Shown one piece after another: positions 28,788 through 40,259 of a stretch of DNA of 64,000 nucleotides. Made by a program: the position numbers and the translations under genes. Under the pieces are notes generated by a model. That model was not told the DNA's origin, did not search any database, and saw only the letters and a program-made list of their open reading frames with translations. The stretch is taken from NCBI GenBank assembly GCA_030374805.1, contig JARGSG010000235.1, positions 124,001 through 188,000 of the forward strand, read 5' to 3'. The stretch is from Gracilaria gracilis (taxonomy: Eukaryota > Rhodophyta > Florideophyceae > Gracilariales > Gracilariaceae). Position 1 is the first letter of the stretch. Every line of letters begins with the position of its first letter.

Positions 28788-30844
28788 CACCCAGTTACCG
28801 CAGATAGTGTCACCAGTTATTTAGTGTAACTACTAAAATAGTGTAGGTTACACTAATCGATGTAGCTACATGTTGCCGGCAGAAATAATTAGTGTAACAA
28901 TGATTCCAACATCAGGGAATACACTGGTTTACACCACCGCCGGCGTCCAATTCACCGTTCAACCAGCAAAGCCGTCAAATGAGCTCGGATCGTCATTGTC
29001 AATTTCTTCCTGCTCCGGTGGCTTTCTCGGTTCCTAAATATCCACCACCATCAATGGTGTCCGGCTCGCCAATAATCGCAGCCTTGCAACAGCAAAAAGC
29101 ACGAATCCCGACTATGACAGTCACAGTGCTCTCTCCTCCCACCGATAGTGCCTCTACGAACACTGAAGACACAACCTGGGCCAAAACGTCATCCTCCCAC
29201 CCAAAACGCCGAAAATCACCATAAAATGTGTTGACCATATCTCAGATATCTCGTATTGTCTCTTGGATGTGCGATCAGGTTGCATCCAATGGTGCGAAAC
29301 ATATTGCAGCAAAGACAGTAAGGCAGTTCCCTGACTTGTTTCGCGGAAGTCAAAACGCCAACCTTGTCCGAGCGATGCGCTTATGGCGCAACCGTGGGAC
29401 CTATCAATCTGACCTTGGCCCATATTCTTGTCGTGCATCTGTCACATCTATTACGCGTAACACAGGGTTGGGACTACGACGAGTTGAACTCAAGGCGCGC
29501 CCTGGACGCGGAGGGAAAAGAGAAAAATGGGTCGACGCTCTTCATATGGAGTTACGCGACGAATTTGACCGTCTAAGAAAGCTTGGAGTTAAGTTTAATC
29601 TCTCGATATTGCGACAGCTCGCACTGGACATTTTGCGAGAGAGTAGTAGCCCACATTTCAGTTCAAACTTTGTTGACCCTCGCCGTCAAAAGCCACTGCG
29701 GGATTTAATAACTGCGAGATGGATACAGGGGTTTGCGGATCGCTTTCAAATTGTCAGTCGTGCGCATATTGGCAAAAAGCTGCTTAGCCCAGAGAAGCAG
29801 CTGGAGATTGAGAAAGCCGTAGCCCTGCACCTGGGTCATATGAAGCGGATGCTGTCCTCTGGCACGGTTAAAGAGGAAGATTTAGAAAACGCTGACGAGA
29901 CGCATTTTGTTATTGACATGGATAATGGCCGGACTTTGGGCTTTGCTGGAGATAAATCTGTGAAGTACGCCGATGTTGTTTCCGGTGGCGAAGGCATGAC
30001 AATGTTGGTGCGCTTGAGTGGTGGAAAAAATGCGCGTATTGAGGCACCGTTCATTGTCTTCACTAACAAGAATCGCAATTATCCCATACGAGGCTTACCG
30101 GATGACATACCTGTAATATCATACCGTTCAGGACCAAAGGGCTGGATTGATACTGAAGTTCTGCCGCAGTACTTTAGTGAAAGAAAAGTCATGAAGCCCC
30201 TGCCTAATTCACGGAAGCGTACGCTCTACCTTGACAACTGCAGCGGTCACAACAGTACTGAGATGTTGCGCAACGCATTGGCAGCTGTTCGTACGCAAGT
30301 TCGCTACTTTCCACCTAACTGCACCCATTTGATTCAGCCCTGCGACTCCTTCGTTATACAGAAAATAAAATGTGCATGGAAGCAATGTTGGGAGGCCTAT
30401 AAGATGAAGCAGATAAGGATTGGAATGTGGAAAGACAGCGCGGGAAAGATTCACAACCCAGGTAAGGGGTTCTTTTTTAGGCTAGCAATGTTGGCTGTGC
30501 AAGATGTGAATCGCCAACGTGACAAAGACGGTCTTTCTTACGCTCGAAGAGCAATGATTATGACAGGGATGGCGTTAAACACAAATGGTGTTTGGGAAGA
30601 GGGTCAATTAACTCCGCCTCTGCAGAACATAATCAGGAAACACCGCCATCATTTTGAGGGAAGTCCTGATGGTTAGATGATACATAACCATTTTCACTCC
30701 TATTTAGTGTCACTAAACAGTACATCGATTTGCGTTCATATAGTGTAACTTCTCATTTAGTGTAGGTGACAGTATCAAAGGTTGTAAGCCATTGAAAACT
30801 ATCACTGAATTACTGTGAGTGACTCTAAATGCGGTAACTGGGTG
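28788..30844 (+). mobile_element. Complete pogo-like (Tc1/mariner) element
   Basis: Perfect 15-bp terminal inverted repeats, CACCCAGTTACCGCA at the left and its reverse complement at the right end, are flanked by TA on both sides (28786-28787 and 30845-30846), the Tc1/mariner signature. Subterminal DNA on both sides repeats a TAGTGTAAC/TAGTGTCAC word several times, probably transposase-binding sites. It encloses a single transposase gene. Confidence 0.9.
28979..30676 (+). pseudogene. pogo-like DDD transposase with one in-frame TAA
   Basis: An 81-codon N-terminal frame (MSSDRHCQF...) and a 482-codon frame are contiguous in the same phase, separated only by TAA at 29222-29224. The N-terminal part is Pro/Ser-rich and ends in a basic KRRKSP. 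The larger part has a helix-rich DNA-binding region and a DDE_1-type core. Candidate metal ligands, counted from 29228, are D223 (ENADETHF), D336 (LYLDNCSGHN) and D373 (LIQPCDSFV), giving a DD36D spacing typical of pogo/Tigger. The second frame has no ATG for its first 13 codons, so the true protein probably started at 28979 and is now broken, unless the TAA is spliced out or read through. Confidence 0.85.
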
Positions 30845-31188
30845 TAAAGGTAAACTTACACTACCATCTAACAATGCCAGGTGCCAAGATGCAGGCTGCT
30901 TGCAGGCTGCCGAGCAATACACTCGTACCAATTACGCCCCCCGCTGACAAGCGAGCGGTGTTGGCGGCGCAAGCTGGCGCTATAATTCCAAAACTCGTAC
31001 CAATCGAAAAACCTTGGAAGACTTTGAACTGCAATTGACCTTCCGAAGCCTACTGCCGCAACCCTCATGTACCCATTTGCCCTCCACCACCTTCCCCTTC
31101 CTGAACCGTTTGGCTCCTTGCCTTTGCTGCCATTCTACAAGCAGCTTGCTATTGTGCTGTGTATTGTTATACTACGCGCCAAATAACA

Positions 31189-31793
31189 TGGCAACAAACC
31201 AACCTTCTGTCGCCTCCTCGGCCGCGTTTCAGCACGAAAGAAAAAACTACACCGAATCGGGTTCTCTTGTACCGATAGCGCCTTCTACTCCACCACGTCA
31301 GGAAGCCACTACAAGCATGGAACACACAGCGTCGACTGCAACGGTTCAGACAAGAGGTCGAAAACGAAAATGGTTTGTGCAAGAACTTTTTACTTCGAAC
31401 AGGGTTGAAGAATCAGGAAGGGAGAAGGTATGTCTTATTTGTAAAGGGTGTGACAAGCACTTCGTGTGTATCACCTCTAATGCGACTGTTCTTGGCCAGC
31501 ATTTGCTTAGGTGTGAGATTACCACTGCGGATTTCAAAAAACGTCTCCTAGATGAACCTGCTTTGCAGAGGAACTACCGCTACAAAATGGGAAGCAACGC
31601 TGAGTGTTTCGGAAATCCTTTAACTCCTTCTCATCCTCCTAAGAAGAAGCGTGCGTCACGAATTGCTTCGTCTGGAAGTAACACACTACATGCGGCGTCG
31701 CATTCGAGAGGGAAGCTTTCTATCGTTGGTGAGTCAAAGGCGACTGTGCAGGACAGCGTGGACTCCTACCAAAAAGGAACTGAGCTAAATAAC
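31189..31793 (+). pseudogene. hAT transposase, 5' part (BED finger), cut by LTR element
   Basis: From ATG 31189 the frame encodes a Ser/Thr-rich start, a basic RGRKRKW, and a BED-type zinc finger (CLIC ... LGQHLLRC, C-x2-C...H-x3-C). It then reaches ...GTELNN, where the LTR of the gypsy element begins at 31794. The frame resumes in the same phase at 43277. The frame happens to stay open into the LTR until 31931, but that part is not hAT. Confidence 0.85.
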
Positions 31794-32644
31794 TGTGGGG
31801 CAAAGCCGGGAACGGAAGGAAAGAACACAAACCGCGCCAGCGGCTACGCAACCAAGGTGTTCAGCCTTGCTCCCTATTGGGGCAGAGCAGTGGCAGAACC
31901 CTCCGATGAGGCCGACACGTGCCGGGCGTAACTCTGGGCAGCCTCTTCCTGACTTACAGACGGAGGTTGGGGGTGGAAATCGGGGTGCCAACAGGATGTA
32001 TTCCACTGTGTGTGGCGTATCCCGTAGCAAAAGGGACGAGATAGAAGGTATCAAAATGAGCCGCACTGCGGAGCACAGACTCGTGAGAGCTAGGAATAAT
32101 CCCAAGACAAAAAGGGGCAAACCTGTACAACAGGGCGAAGTGTAACGAAGCCGTAAGACGGGAAAACAGAAAGAGGGTATGGAAGAATGATAAATAAGAG
32201 GCCGTAACGACGGATCGGTGCTTCTCGGTGACGGAAGTGGATAACTTGTCCGGATAAGCGGCGGTATTCCCCGGGAATGGGGCGAAAGACCGTGCGCAAG
32301 CGGAACTCAAGCTAGAGCCAAGGCCTCGTTGAGGTTTACTTCCCGTACAGTGGCGGCAAGTGCCGCCACTTATATACGGCTGACAAATATCACTAAAATA
32401 TCTAAGTACCCGGCACGCCGGCCAACACTACCCACGTGTACCTCCGTGGCACAATTGCAACGGCGCATCCGGTAATCGGGCGCGGGCACACACGTGTCGC
32501 GCCAATCCTACCCTTCATAGGCGGATCCCTAATCCGGGCCAAATAGGCAAATAGACTTCATAATAGTAGGAAGTTCAGCCGAAAATAACAACGGATATAT
32601 GAGTGGCATCCCCCTCAGTCCCTGCCAAGGGCAATTGCTCTACA
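31794..32644 (-). repeat. 3' LTR of the gypsy element
   Basis: 851 bp, matching 42427-43276. The outer + strand ends are TGTGGGGCAAAGCC and GCAATTGCTCTACA. Confidence 0.95.
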
Positions 32645-32656
32645 TCTCCCCCTTCT
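32645..32656 (-). other. Polypurine tract
   Basis: On the minus strand agaagggggaga lies directly before the 3' LTR (which begins TGTAGAG on that strand), the expected position for plus-strand priming. Confidence 0.8.
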
Positions 32657-32698
32657 CAGGCTGAAACTTCCGACTCGTTCGGCTTCTCACCTCCCATC

Positions 32699-34495
32699 AT
32701 GGGCCTATATAATCCGGACTCCGGCGGTGAGCCTAACGACCACTCGGACTCCAACAACTTGGCACTCGTACCATACTTGGCACCTTCGACTCTCATCGAC
32801 ACAGCGATGCCTACCAATAACAACGACACCTCCGGTAATCCCGGCGCTCTCCCAGGTGGGACTGCGCGAATGACCGCTGCCGGACCGCGGTTCCGGTCGG
32901 TACCCTTTCCTCAATCGTCGGGAGCTTCCGCTTCCGGCGCGGCGTCCGTTGCGACAGCAGCGACTCCGGATCCAGCTCCCGTGTGGGATTGGTTCCATGC
33001 TAGCGTGCCGACAAATACGGGAGGATGGCCCAGTCTTGGGAGTCTCCGCGTACGCGATCCTCACCGCCATAGCGGCCTGTTTGCACAAGCCCCGTGGTTC
33101 AATGCCGAAGCCGTTCGGAATGAAGCGTTGATCAACTCCTACGCCATTGACGGTAACCTCCCCGGAGGGCTTCCCGTTAGCGTCGTCCGCTCATGGGACT
33201 GGCTTGCCCGTATCACGGTCCATCCAAATTGTCTCTGGTATATGAGAAGCGAGAGCCAGGCGTTCGCTCGCCGGAAGATTGCCCGCATTGGGTATGCGCG
33301 ACATTTCCGGGCGCCGAACGAGCATCCGGTTCCGTCCCATTACGGGTTTGACGTGGCCTACTACCGTACGTTCGGCGAGGTTGAGTACGGAGATCGACTG
33401 GCTGTTGCCTTCGACGAGATTGACCGCTATGCGGATGTCGTCCAGCCCCACCAGGATCTCATCCTGTGGGCTCGTCCGATTCTTCGGGCCGAGTTCCGGT
33501 ACCTCCGCAAGTCGTCGCGGCGCGAGTTCTTCGAAGGCCTCCGTCCCGAGAGGAAGTGGCGATCCCGCTTCGGGGTTCTGGTGCCGTACCAATGCTCGGA
33601 GGTTGAGCGAATCGCGGCGCGTTCCCGTCAAGGGCGATACGTTCCGCTGCCATCGTTCTGGCCTGCGGTCGAGGTCCCTAGAGGGTGCCATGTGGAGCTC
33701 CCCCCATGCCTGACATACGTCGGGTCGTACTATATGAAGAATCCGCCGCGCGGCCTTTGAAGCATCCTTGCCACCGAATGGACTGTCCGTGTCGCGGCTT
33801 TCCTCCTCTGGGAGGCGTATGATCATTACCGGCTTTGGTTTGTGCCGGAGATGATTCGCCGATCCATTCGGAATTTGGACCTCACCGATGTGCTCGGATC
33901 CGTCCGCAACGCGCGGGAAGTGGTGTCCTTGGTGGAGGTCATCGACGGTGTCGAGTGGGACTCCGTGCCTGCTAGTCAGGTCTCCGAGGGTATCCTTCGG
34001 GTTACAGACCGGTCTCCCGGACGCGACGTCAACGCTGGCGACTTTGTGTACTTCGACCCATGGGAATGGGAGATAGTCACAGCCGCCGAGGCGCGGGAGC
34101 GGCGTCAGGTCGAGCGGAGCATCCCAGAGGGCCATCCTCGTGGGTTCGTCTTCGTCGACGACGAGGAGGACGAGAGCCTTGATGAGGCAGGGAGCCCTAT
34201 GGACCAGGGAGCGGACCAGCAGATCGACGTGATCGACGTAACCGGAGATGACGGCGGATCCGCTGATGCGGTAGTGCAGGGTACGCCCAACTCGGTTGGC
34301 GCGTGGCAGGCCTCCGCTTCTGCGGGCGGGGCCGGTTCGAGTACTGACCCCCAGGCGATCGTCATCCGCAGTTTCCTTCGCGGCAAGGGTGTGCCCGTGT
34401 CTGACACGGTGACCGACTTGGCGCAGCTGCAGGGCCTTGCGGCTCAGTGGTTCGCCCAAGGTCGTGGGTCCGGTTCCGGACCGTCCGGCGTGTGA
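32699..34495 (+). pseudogene. Antisense ORF of the chromovirus, one in-frame TGA
   Basis: On the strand opposite gag-pol, between the chromodomain and the 3' LTR, a frame encodes about 353 codons from ATG 32699 to a TGA at 33758-33760. It then stays open in the same phase for 245 more codons. The first part has a Pro/Ser-rich start, then a Trp/Arg-rich globular-looking region (VWDWFHASVPTN, WFNAEAVRNEALINSYAIDG, RKIARIGYARHF). The second part is acidic (FVFVDDEEDESLDEAG). The TGA could be a CGA-to-TGA change. The competing minus-strand 458-codon frame (33191-34567) lacks such structure. I recognise no domain. Antisense genes are known in some plant LTR elements; a regulatory or envelope-like role here would be guesswork. 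Confidence 0.6.
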
Positions 34496-34783
34496 TCGAA
34501 CTCCGTAGATACCAATATCTCTTGGCCCTATCATTAAATGTTTCCGGTTGCTACCGGCTTTTAGCAAATTCTCTTCATTCCTCCCCCTCCTCAGGGGGCA
34601 GCACCCCGCGAGGGGCGCCTGTTCTTCATCTAAGGGAGGTATTCCGCTTGAAGCGGCAAATTCCTGTCATTCGACTTCCTCTTCTTAGGCTTCTTCTTCG
34701 TCTTCTTCTTCTATTCCACTGTATAGTGGCTTGTCCGCAGAAGCGGCAAATGTTCCGCGTGAGCGGCGTAGCTAGTGTGGGCG

Positions 34784-37700
34784 CTAACCCACTTGGGCTT
34801 TGTCGAGCGAGTCCGGTGGTGGCGTGCCGGTCCTCCGGTGGTATTGAAGTACCTTCGAGCGAGGCAGGTGCTCGATAGGTTCCTGTGTGTCCTCCGAAGG
34901 GGGGTAGCCGTACCAACGGACTTGGTATACCAGCTCTCCAGTAGAGTCTTGGCCGTGCCTCACTATACGGTCCACTACGAACTCGCGTTCGTAGACACTC
35001 CGCTCTGGCGGCTTGACCAGTCAGTCCTCATCCTTGGCGGTCGAACAATCTTCCGTTGAGTGGCGGATTGCTCCTCCACTGTCGTGGCTTATGCGGGCGA
35101 TTGCCTTCGACTTCCGCCTCATCGGCAATGCATCCTGTATCCCAGGTCTCGGTTGCGCTCCCCAAGGAGGTTCTCGGAGAGTTACACTCTCTGGGGCGGG
35201 GTCTGAAGCCACTTGTTTGTGGAGCTGTTGCGGTGGCCCATCTGGGCGGACTGTGAGCTTCCGGTGTTCCGGCGAGGTCGTCCCGATCGACGGGCGGCAA
35301 TCCTCCGTACGGGGGTCTAGCGAGCGGTGCTCCGTCACGTGCGTTGCTGACGGTTCGCCGCCCACAGCGGTGCGTGTGGCTCCAACCGTCGTGGTGCCGT
35401 GGTGAGCCGTTTCAATTACGGAACTACCGTTTTTTGAAGGCTCGTCACTCTCCGTGGCACGCGTGTGCCCACGGCGTGCACTGTCATGTGCATAGTCATC
35501 CTTCAAGGGAGGCGGTTTACCCACGGTGCGTGGCGCGTGTCGCGCCGTGCGCGCATCCAACTTACTTGGCTTCTGTCCACCTAGAGTGGTGTCCACCTGT
35601 ACTGGTATGGCCGCGTGCTCTGCCGTTCCGGCGCCGTCATCGAATAAGTCGATTGCCCTTCCCAAGCTTGGGTCTGCTGTCACGGCACGGTCTCCCACAA
35701 CCAATGTCTTTTCCGAGTGGTCGGTCTTCTCCGCTGACGGGTCAACGTTCGTCTCGTCTTCATTCCGCAGTGGCGGTGCGTCTCCGTGCGTGTTCCCGGA
35801 CTTTGGGCTTTGAATAGCGCCGCTGCTGTTGCAGGGCTGCGCGTCCTCCGTCAGTGACGGTATTGCGCCAGCGATACCTTCCACGTTGTGGTCCGGTGTC
35901 TCCGGATGCGCATCCCGTCTGGGCGTAACATTTCTACGTAGGCAGTCCGCTTGCAGCGGCGAAGACGAAGGCGGTAACTCTGCATTCCCTGGCATTGGGC
36001 CGTCAGCGGGGCGCTTACCGTCACACGTCCATTCGCTTCCCGTCCGCGACGGCAAGGCTTCACTCACTCCGTCCCCGGCGGTGCCTTGCGCGGGTGTACT
36101 ATCCGTTTGCGACGGCGTAGACTGCGGAGCAGCAGTGTAACTAAAATGAGCGTCTCCCTCCCCCTCCTCAGCGGGAGCGGTGGGGCCCGGAGCGATAATC
36201 CCAGTAGTGGGCGTGACGCGTGTGTGCACATACGCGTCTTGCCCAACTTTGGGGGTATGTTCCGCTTCCATAGGAAGGTCGGCCAAGCCGCGCGTTGCGT
36301 GCGGTAGAATTGACAGGCCGGGTGGGCTAGTATCCGATGTTGTCGGTCCTTGATGACCTTTGTGTACGGGAGGTTCTGGCGATGGTGCCGGCGTAACGCG
36401 ATCACGCGAGAGGCGTTCGTGCTCTCCCTTAGTGTTAAGCACAACCGTAGTATCGGTGACAGAGATGACCCTGTAGGGGCCGTCCGCGATCGGAGAAAGC
36501 TTGTGCCGTTTTTCTTTTTCCGGATTGTAGTATTCTTTCCGGAGAAAGACATAGCCACCTTCCTTTATCGGTGGGGCCTGCTTTCGCAGACGTGCGTCGA
36601 AATTCCGCTTGTAGGCGGCTTGCGCCTTAGCGATTTGCTGCCCAACTACGGGAGTAATTTGTTTCAGCCAGCGCTTCCAGGCGTCCCTGTATAGGCGGGG
36701 TGAAGGGAATTTATCCAGCGTAGGTTGGGGCTCGACGGCCACCGATGGTGGAACACGTGATAAGACCAGTTCGAACGGAGAGATCTGGGTAGTGCGATGT
36801 ACCTGCGTGTTGTAGGCATAGGTCACTGCATCGGTGTAGAGATCTCATTCCGACGGGTGGTCGGCGACAAAGGTTCGCAGCGCATTCAGCATGGTGCGAT
36901 TGAAGCGCTCCACCTGGCCGTTACTTTGCGGATGGTAGGTCGTAGTAAACCAGTTCTTAATGTCCAGTATTCGACACACGTCCTGGAAGAACTTCGCAGA
37001 GAATTGCGATCCATTATCCGATAGTAAATCAATCGGCGGTCCGTAGACAAACACCCAGTGGGTTACGAACGCTTGCGCGACCGCACTGGCGGTGATCTTC
37101 GTCAGCGGAACTGTCCGCACGAGCTTCGAAAAGCGGTCGGTTATGACGAGTAGAAACCGATTACCTCGGCGAGTCCGAATAAACTCACCGAGTATGTCAA
37201 TCGCCACGAACTCAAGTGGGGCCCTTGCGGGGAAGAGTACCAACTGTTTGGAGTATTTCCGCAGTTTGACGCGGTTCTTTGCACAACCAGAGCATCCACG
37301 AGCAGTGGCGTACGCATCAAATGCCATAGCTGGCCAATAGAAGTCCTTCCTAAGGGTGTAGTACAACTTCCTTCCACCAGGGTGGGCCGACAACTTCGCG
37401 TAATGCGAAAAGTGCAAGACTCGAGATTGAAGCGAGTGAGGTACCACAATCTGTGGTCGGTCAGTAACCGTTCGAACCAAGAATCCTTGGTCGTTCATGA
37501 CAAAAGGCAGTTGAGCTCCACCGTTCCGACGGGCGCGCACCCTACTGCAGAACGGGTCCGTATACTGTTCCCGGATCAGTTCTTCCGGTGTTATCGGCAT
37601 GAATGATCCCGGTACTGGCTCCGTATCTGAAACGGCTAAGACAGCGTCATAGACGTCCCATCCCTCCAAATCTTCGTCTTCGTCGTCCTCCATAAAGAAA

Positions 37701-40257
37701 CAGGGTATTTCCAGATCATCGACTGGCTCCGCTTCGGCCGCAGTCGGTAAGCGGGAAAGTGCATCAGCCTGAGTGTTCAGGATTCCCTTCTTGTACTGCA
37801 CGTCGAAGTTGAGGGCTCCGCAATCGAGTGGAGCCATCGCAGAGCCGAATGGTCGGTATGAACGGTAAAATGTCCTCCTATGAGGTACGGTCGCAGCGTC
37901 TGGAGAGCCCAGACTACTGCTAAGCATTCTTTCTCGGGTACCGAGTAATTCCTTTCATGAACGTTAAGGCTTCGAGACCAAAAACCAATTGGAAGTCGTT
38001 CGCCACTCTCCGTGGTCTGAAACAGGGCACAGCCGATCTGGAAATTGCTGGCATCCGTATCGATGGCATAGGGCAATCCGAGTTTCGGCAGGGAAAGAAT
38101 TGGCGGCGAAGTTACTGCATCAATGAGCGATGAGAATGCCGTTGCCTTACGGTCATCGAATGGTTCCAGTTTCACTGGCTATCTCTTTCGCAAGAGTTCA
38201 TTCAATGGAGCTGCTATATCCGCGAAGTGCGGAATAAAACGGCGGTAGACATTGCAAAGGCCGAGGAAGGATCGGAGTTCCGTCTGAGTCCGTGGGTGTT
38301 TGGCCTCCTTGAGGGACCGCACACGTACAGCGTCAATCGATAGCCGTCCCGGACGGATTATGTGGCCGAGATATTTCACGGTATCGGTAAAGAACTCGCA
38401 CTTCTTCAACTTCAGTGTGATGCCTGCCTCTCGTAAGACTCGCATCACCTCCCGAACGTGGGTCAAGTGCTCGTCCAGGTTACTGGAGAACACAATGATG
38501 TCCTCCAGGTATACCAGGCACGTCTTCCACTTAAAGTGGGCAAGCAAAATGTCCACTGCTCTTTGGAAAGTGGCAGGGGCGTTCGTGAGCCCGAAGGGCA
38601 TCCGGTTGAATCGGTATAGTCCTTGATGACATACAAACGCCGTTTTATCACGGTCCTCTGCCCTAACTGGGACTTGCCAATATCCCCAGTTCGCGTCGAG
38701 GGTCGTGAACACCTTTGCGCTTCCGAGCGAATCGATACATTCGTCCATCCTCGGGATGGGATACACGTCCTTGACGGTAGCCGCGTTAAGCTTGCGGTAA
38801 TCGATACAAAAACGCCAAGACCCATCGGGTTTGGGAGCGAGTACCACGGGCGAGGCCCATGGCGACTGGGCCGGTTCAATGACTCCGGCGCGGAGCATCT
38901 TCTCGACTTGAGTCTTTTCTTCTTCCCGAGCTGTCGGTCCTGCCCTGTAGGGGTGTTGCGAGATTGGCCGAGTGTCCCGCATCAAATCTATCCGATGTTC
39001 GGTGATCCCAAATTTCCCAAAGGAACCGTCCCACATGGGGGTGAACTCGCGTAGCATATCCCGTAACTTCTCACGGTGAGACTCTGGGACATGGTTAAAG
39101 TCTAGAGACTCGAGCTCCTGTACGGGGTCCTTCTTCTCAGATCCAGGTGATTCTGGCCTTCCTTCCGACAGTGTTGGCGTTGCTTCTTTCGACGAGTTCA
39201 ACACTTCTTTACCCGATGAGTTCGGCGCAGCGTCTCCCGACGAAGTCTTTGGTACGGTTGTGTCAGCGCACTTCCCCTCTCCCTCCTCAGCTTCGAGAAT
39301 TCCGAGAACCTCGGCGGTAGAGACCTGTGTGGGTACAATAGCCACCGGGTGTGGTAACATGGAACCAATGATTTGGTTCTTTACCAACCTCTGTTGGGAG
39401 GAGCTGAAATTAGCAACCAATACCATGAAGGGCTTTTCTGGCTCAACAAGTACAATCCCATTCGCGAGGGCCACGTTCTGCGTTTCGTAAAAGAGAGGCA
39501 ATGGCTGGACAGTTTGCAGGCCGTGCTGTAGGGACGTGACCGTGACCCATGTCTGGGATTCCGGTGGAATGCAAATAGACCGAGCCACTCGGAGCTTCGT
39601 AGACGAACGGTGCGATTCCGCTGGCTGCTGGGCCACTGGCAATGGAACTTGCTTCTTGAAAGCCTTTCGTAAAGGTCGCCGAACAATTGGCACTGTTGTG
39701 CCGTCCTCCAGCTCGACGGTCCTTTTCCGTGGTCGAATTGCTTCGACAAAACGGTCGCAGAAATCACATCCGAGTATGACCGGCGCAGCTAAACGCTTGC
39801 AGACTATGAAGTCCAAGCGGACAACGCAACGGCCAAGCCTGACAATCAGGTCAATTACTCCCACGATTGAAAGGGGCCTATTGTTTGCATCCGCTATCTC
39901 GGTCGGCGGGGCCGGCCGAATCTGAGACAATAACTGCGGCGGAATAAGCGATTGAACCAAAAAGTTTGGACCAGCACCCGTGTCAAGAACGGATAACTGC
40001 CGAACCATATAATGGTCGGATATCCCGAGGTCGGAGAAAACTTTGTAGTTTCGTTTCGCCATGACCAAGACTCTATCCGGAGCGCGGAAATTGCGTGACC
40101 GTACCCACGGGCGACGGAGAACACCGAGATGTTCCGAGTCCACCTCTGTCGTGGCCATCTTCCTCGTAAGTATCGTGACCGGGGAGCAAGGCTTTGCAAC
40201 CTCCGGCGCAGTTGAGCTCGACTGCGTTTGCGCCGCTCCTTCAAAGGAGGCTCCCAT
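34784..40257 (-). pseudogene. Gypsy pol: protease, RT, RNase H, integrase, spacer, chromodomain (disrupted)
   Basis: Domains in order: aspartic protease (LSVLDTGAGPNFLV); reverse transcriptase (TTLDANWGYWQV, RMPFGLTNAPATFQ, LVYLEDIIVFS, with Glu replacing the first Asp of YxDD); RNase H (AIDTDASNFQIG, HTDHSALRW); integrase zinc region and DDE core (VAIDILGEF, LLSDNGSQF, GQVERFNR); GPY-type module (GPYRVISVTDTTVVL); about 430 residues of Pro/Ser/Thr-rich spacer; chromodomain (YQVRWYGYPPSEDTQEPIEH). Lesions: TAG at 38179-38181, a small deletion and frameshift after HTDHSALRWLHS near 37830, TGA near 36835 where HPS-E-W-D is expected, and TGA at 35021-35023 before the chromodomain. gag's stop is just upstream and pol lies in the -1 frame. 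Confidence 0.95.
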
Positions 40258-40259
40258 GC

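Noticed and set aside
33191..34567. 458-codon minus-strand frame inside the gypsy element
   Set aside because: It mirrors the antisense (+) gene, has no domain-like segments, and its composition fits a shadow frame of GC-rich coding DNA.
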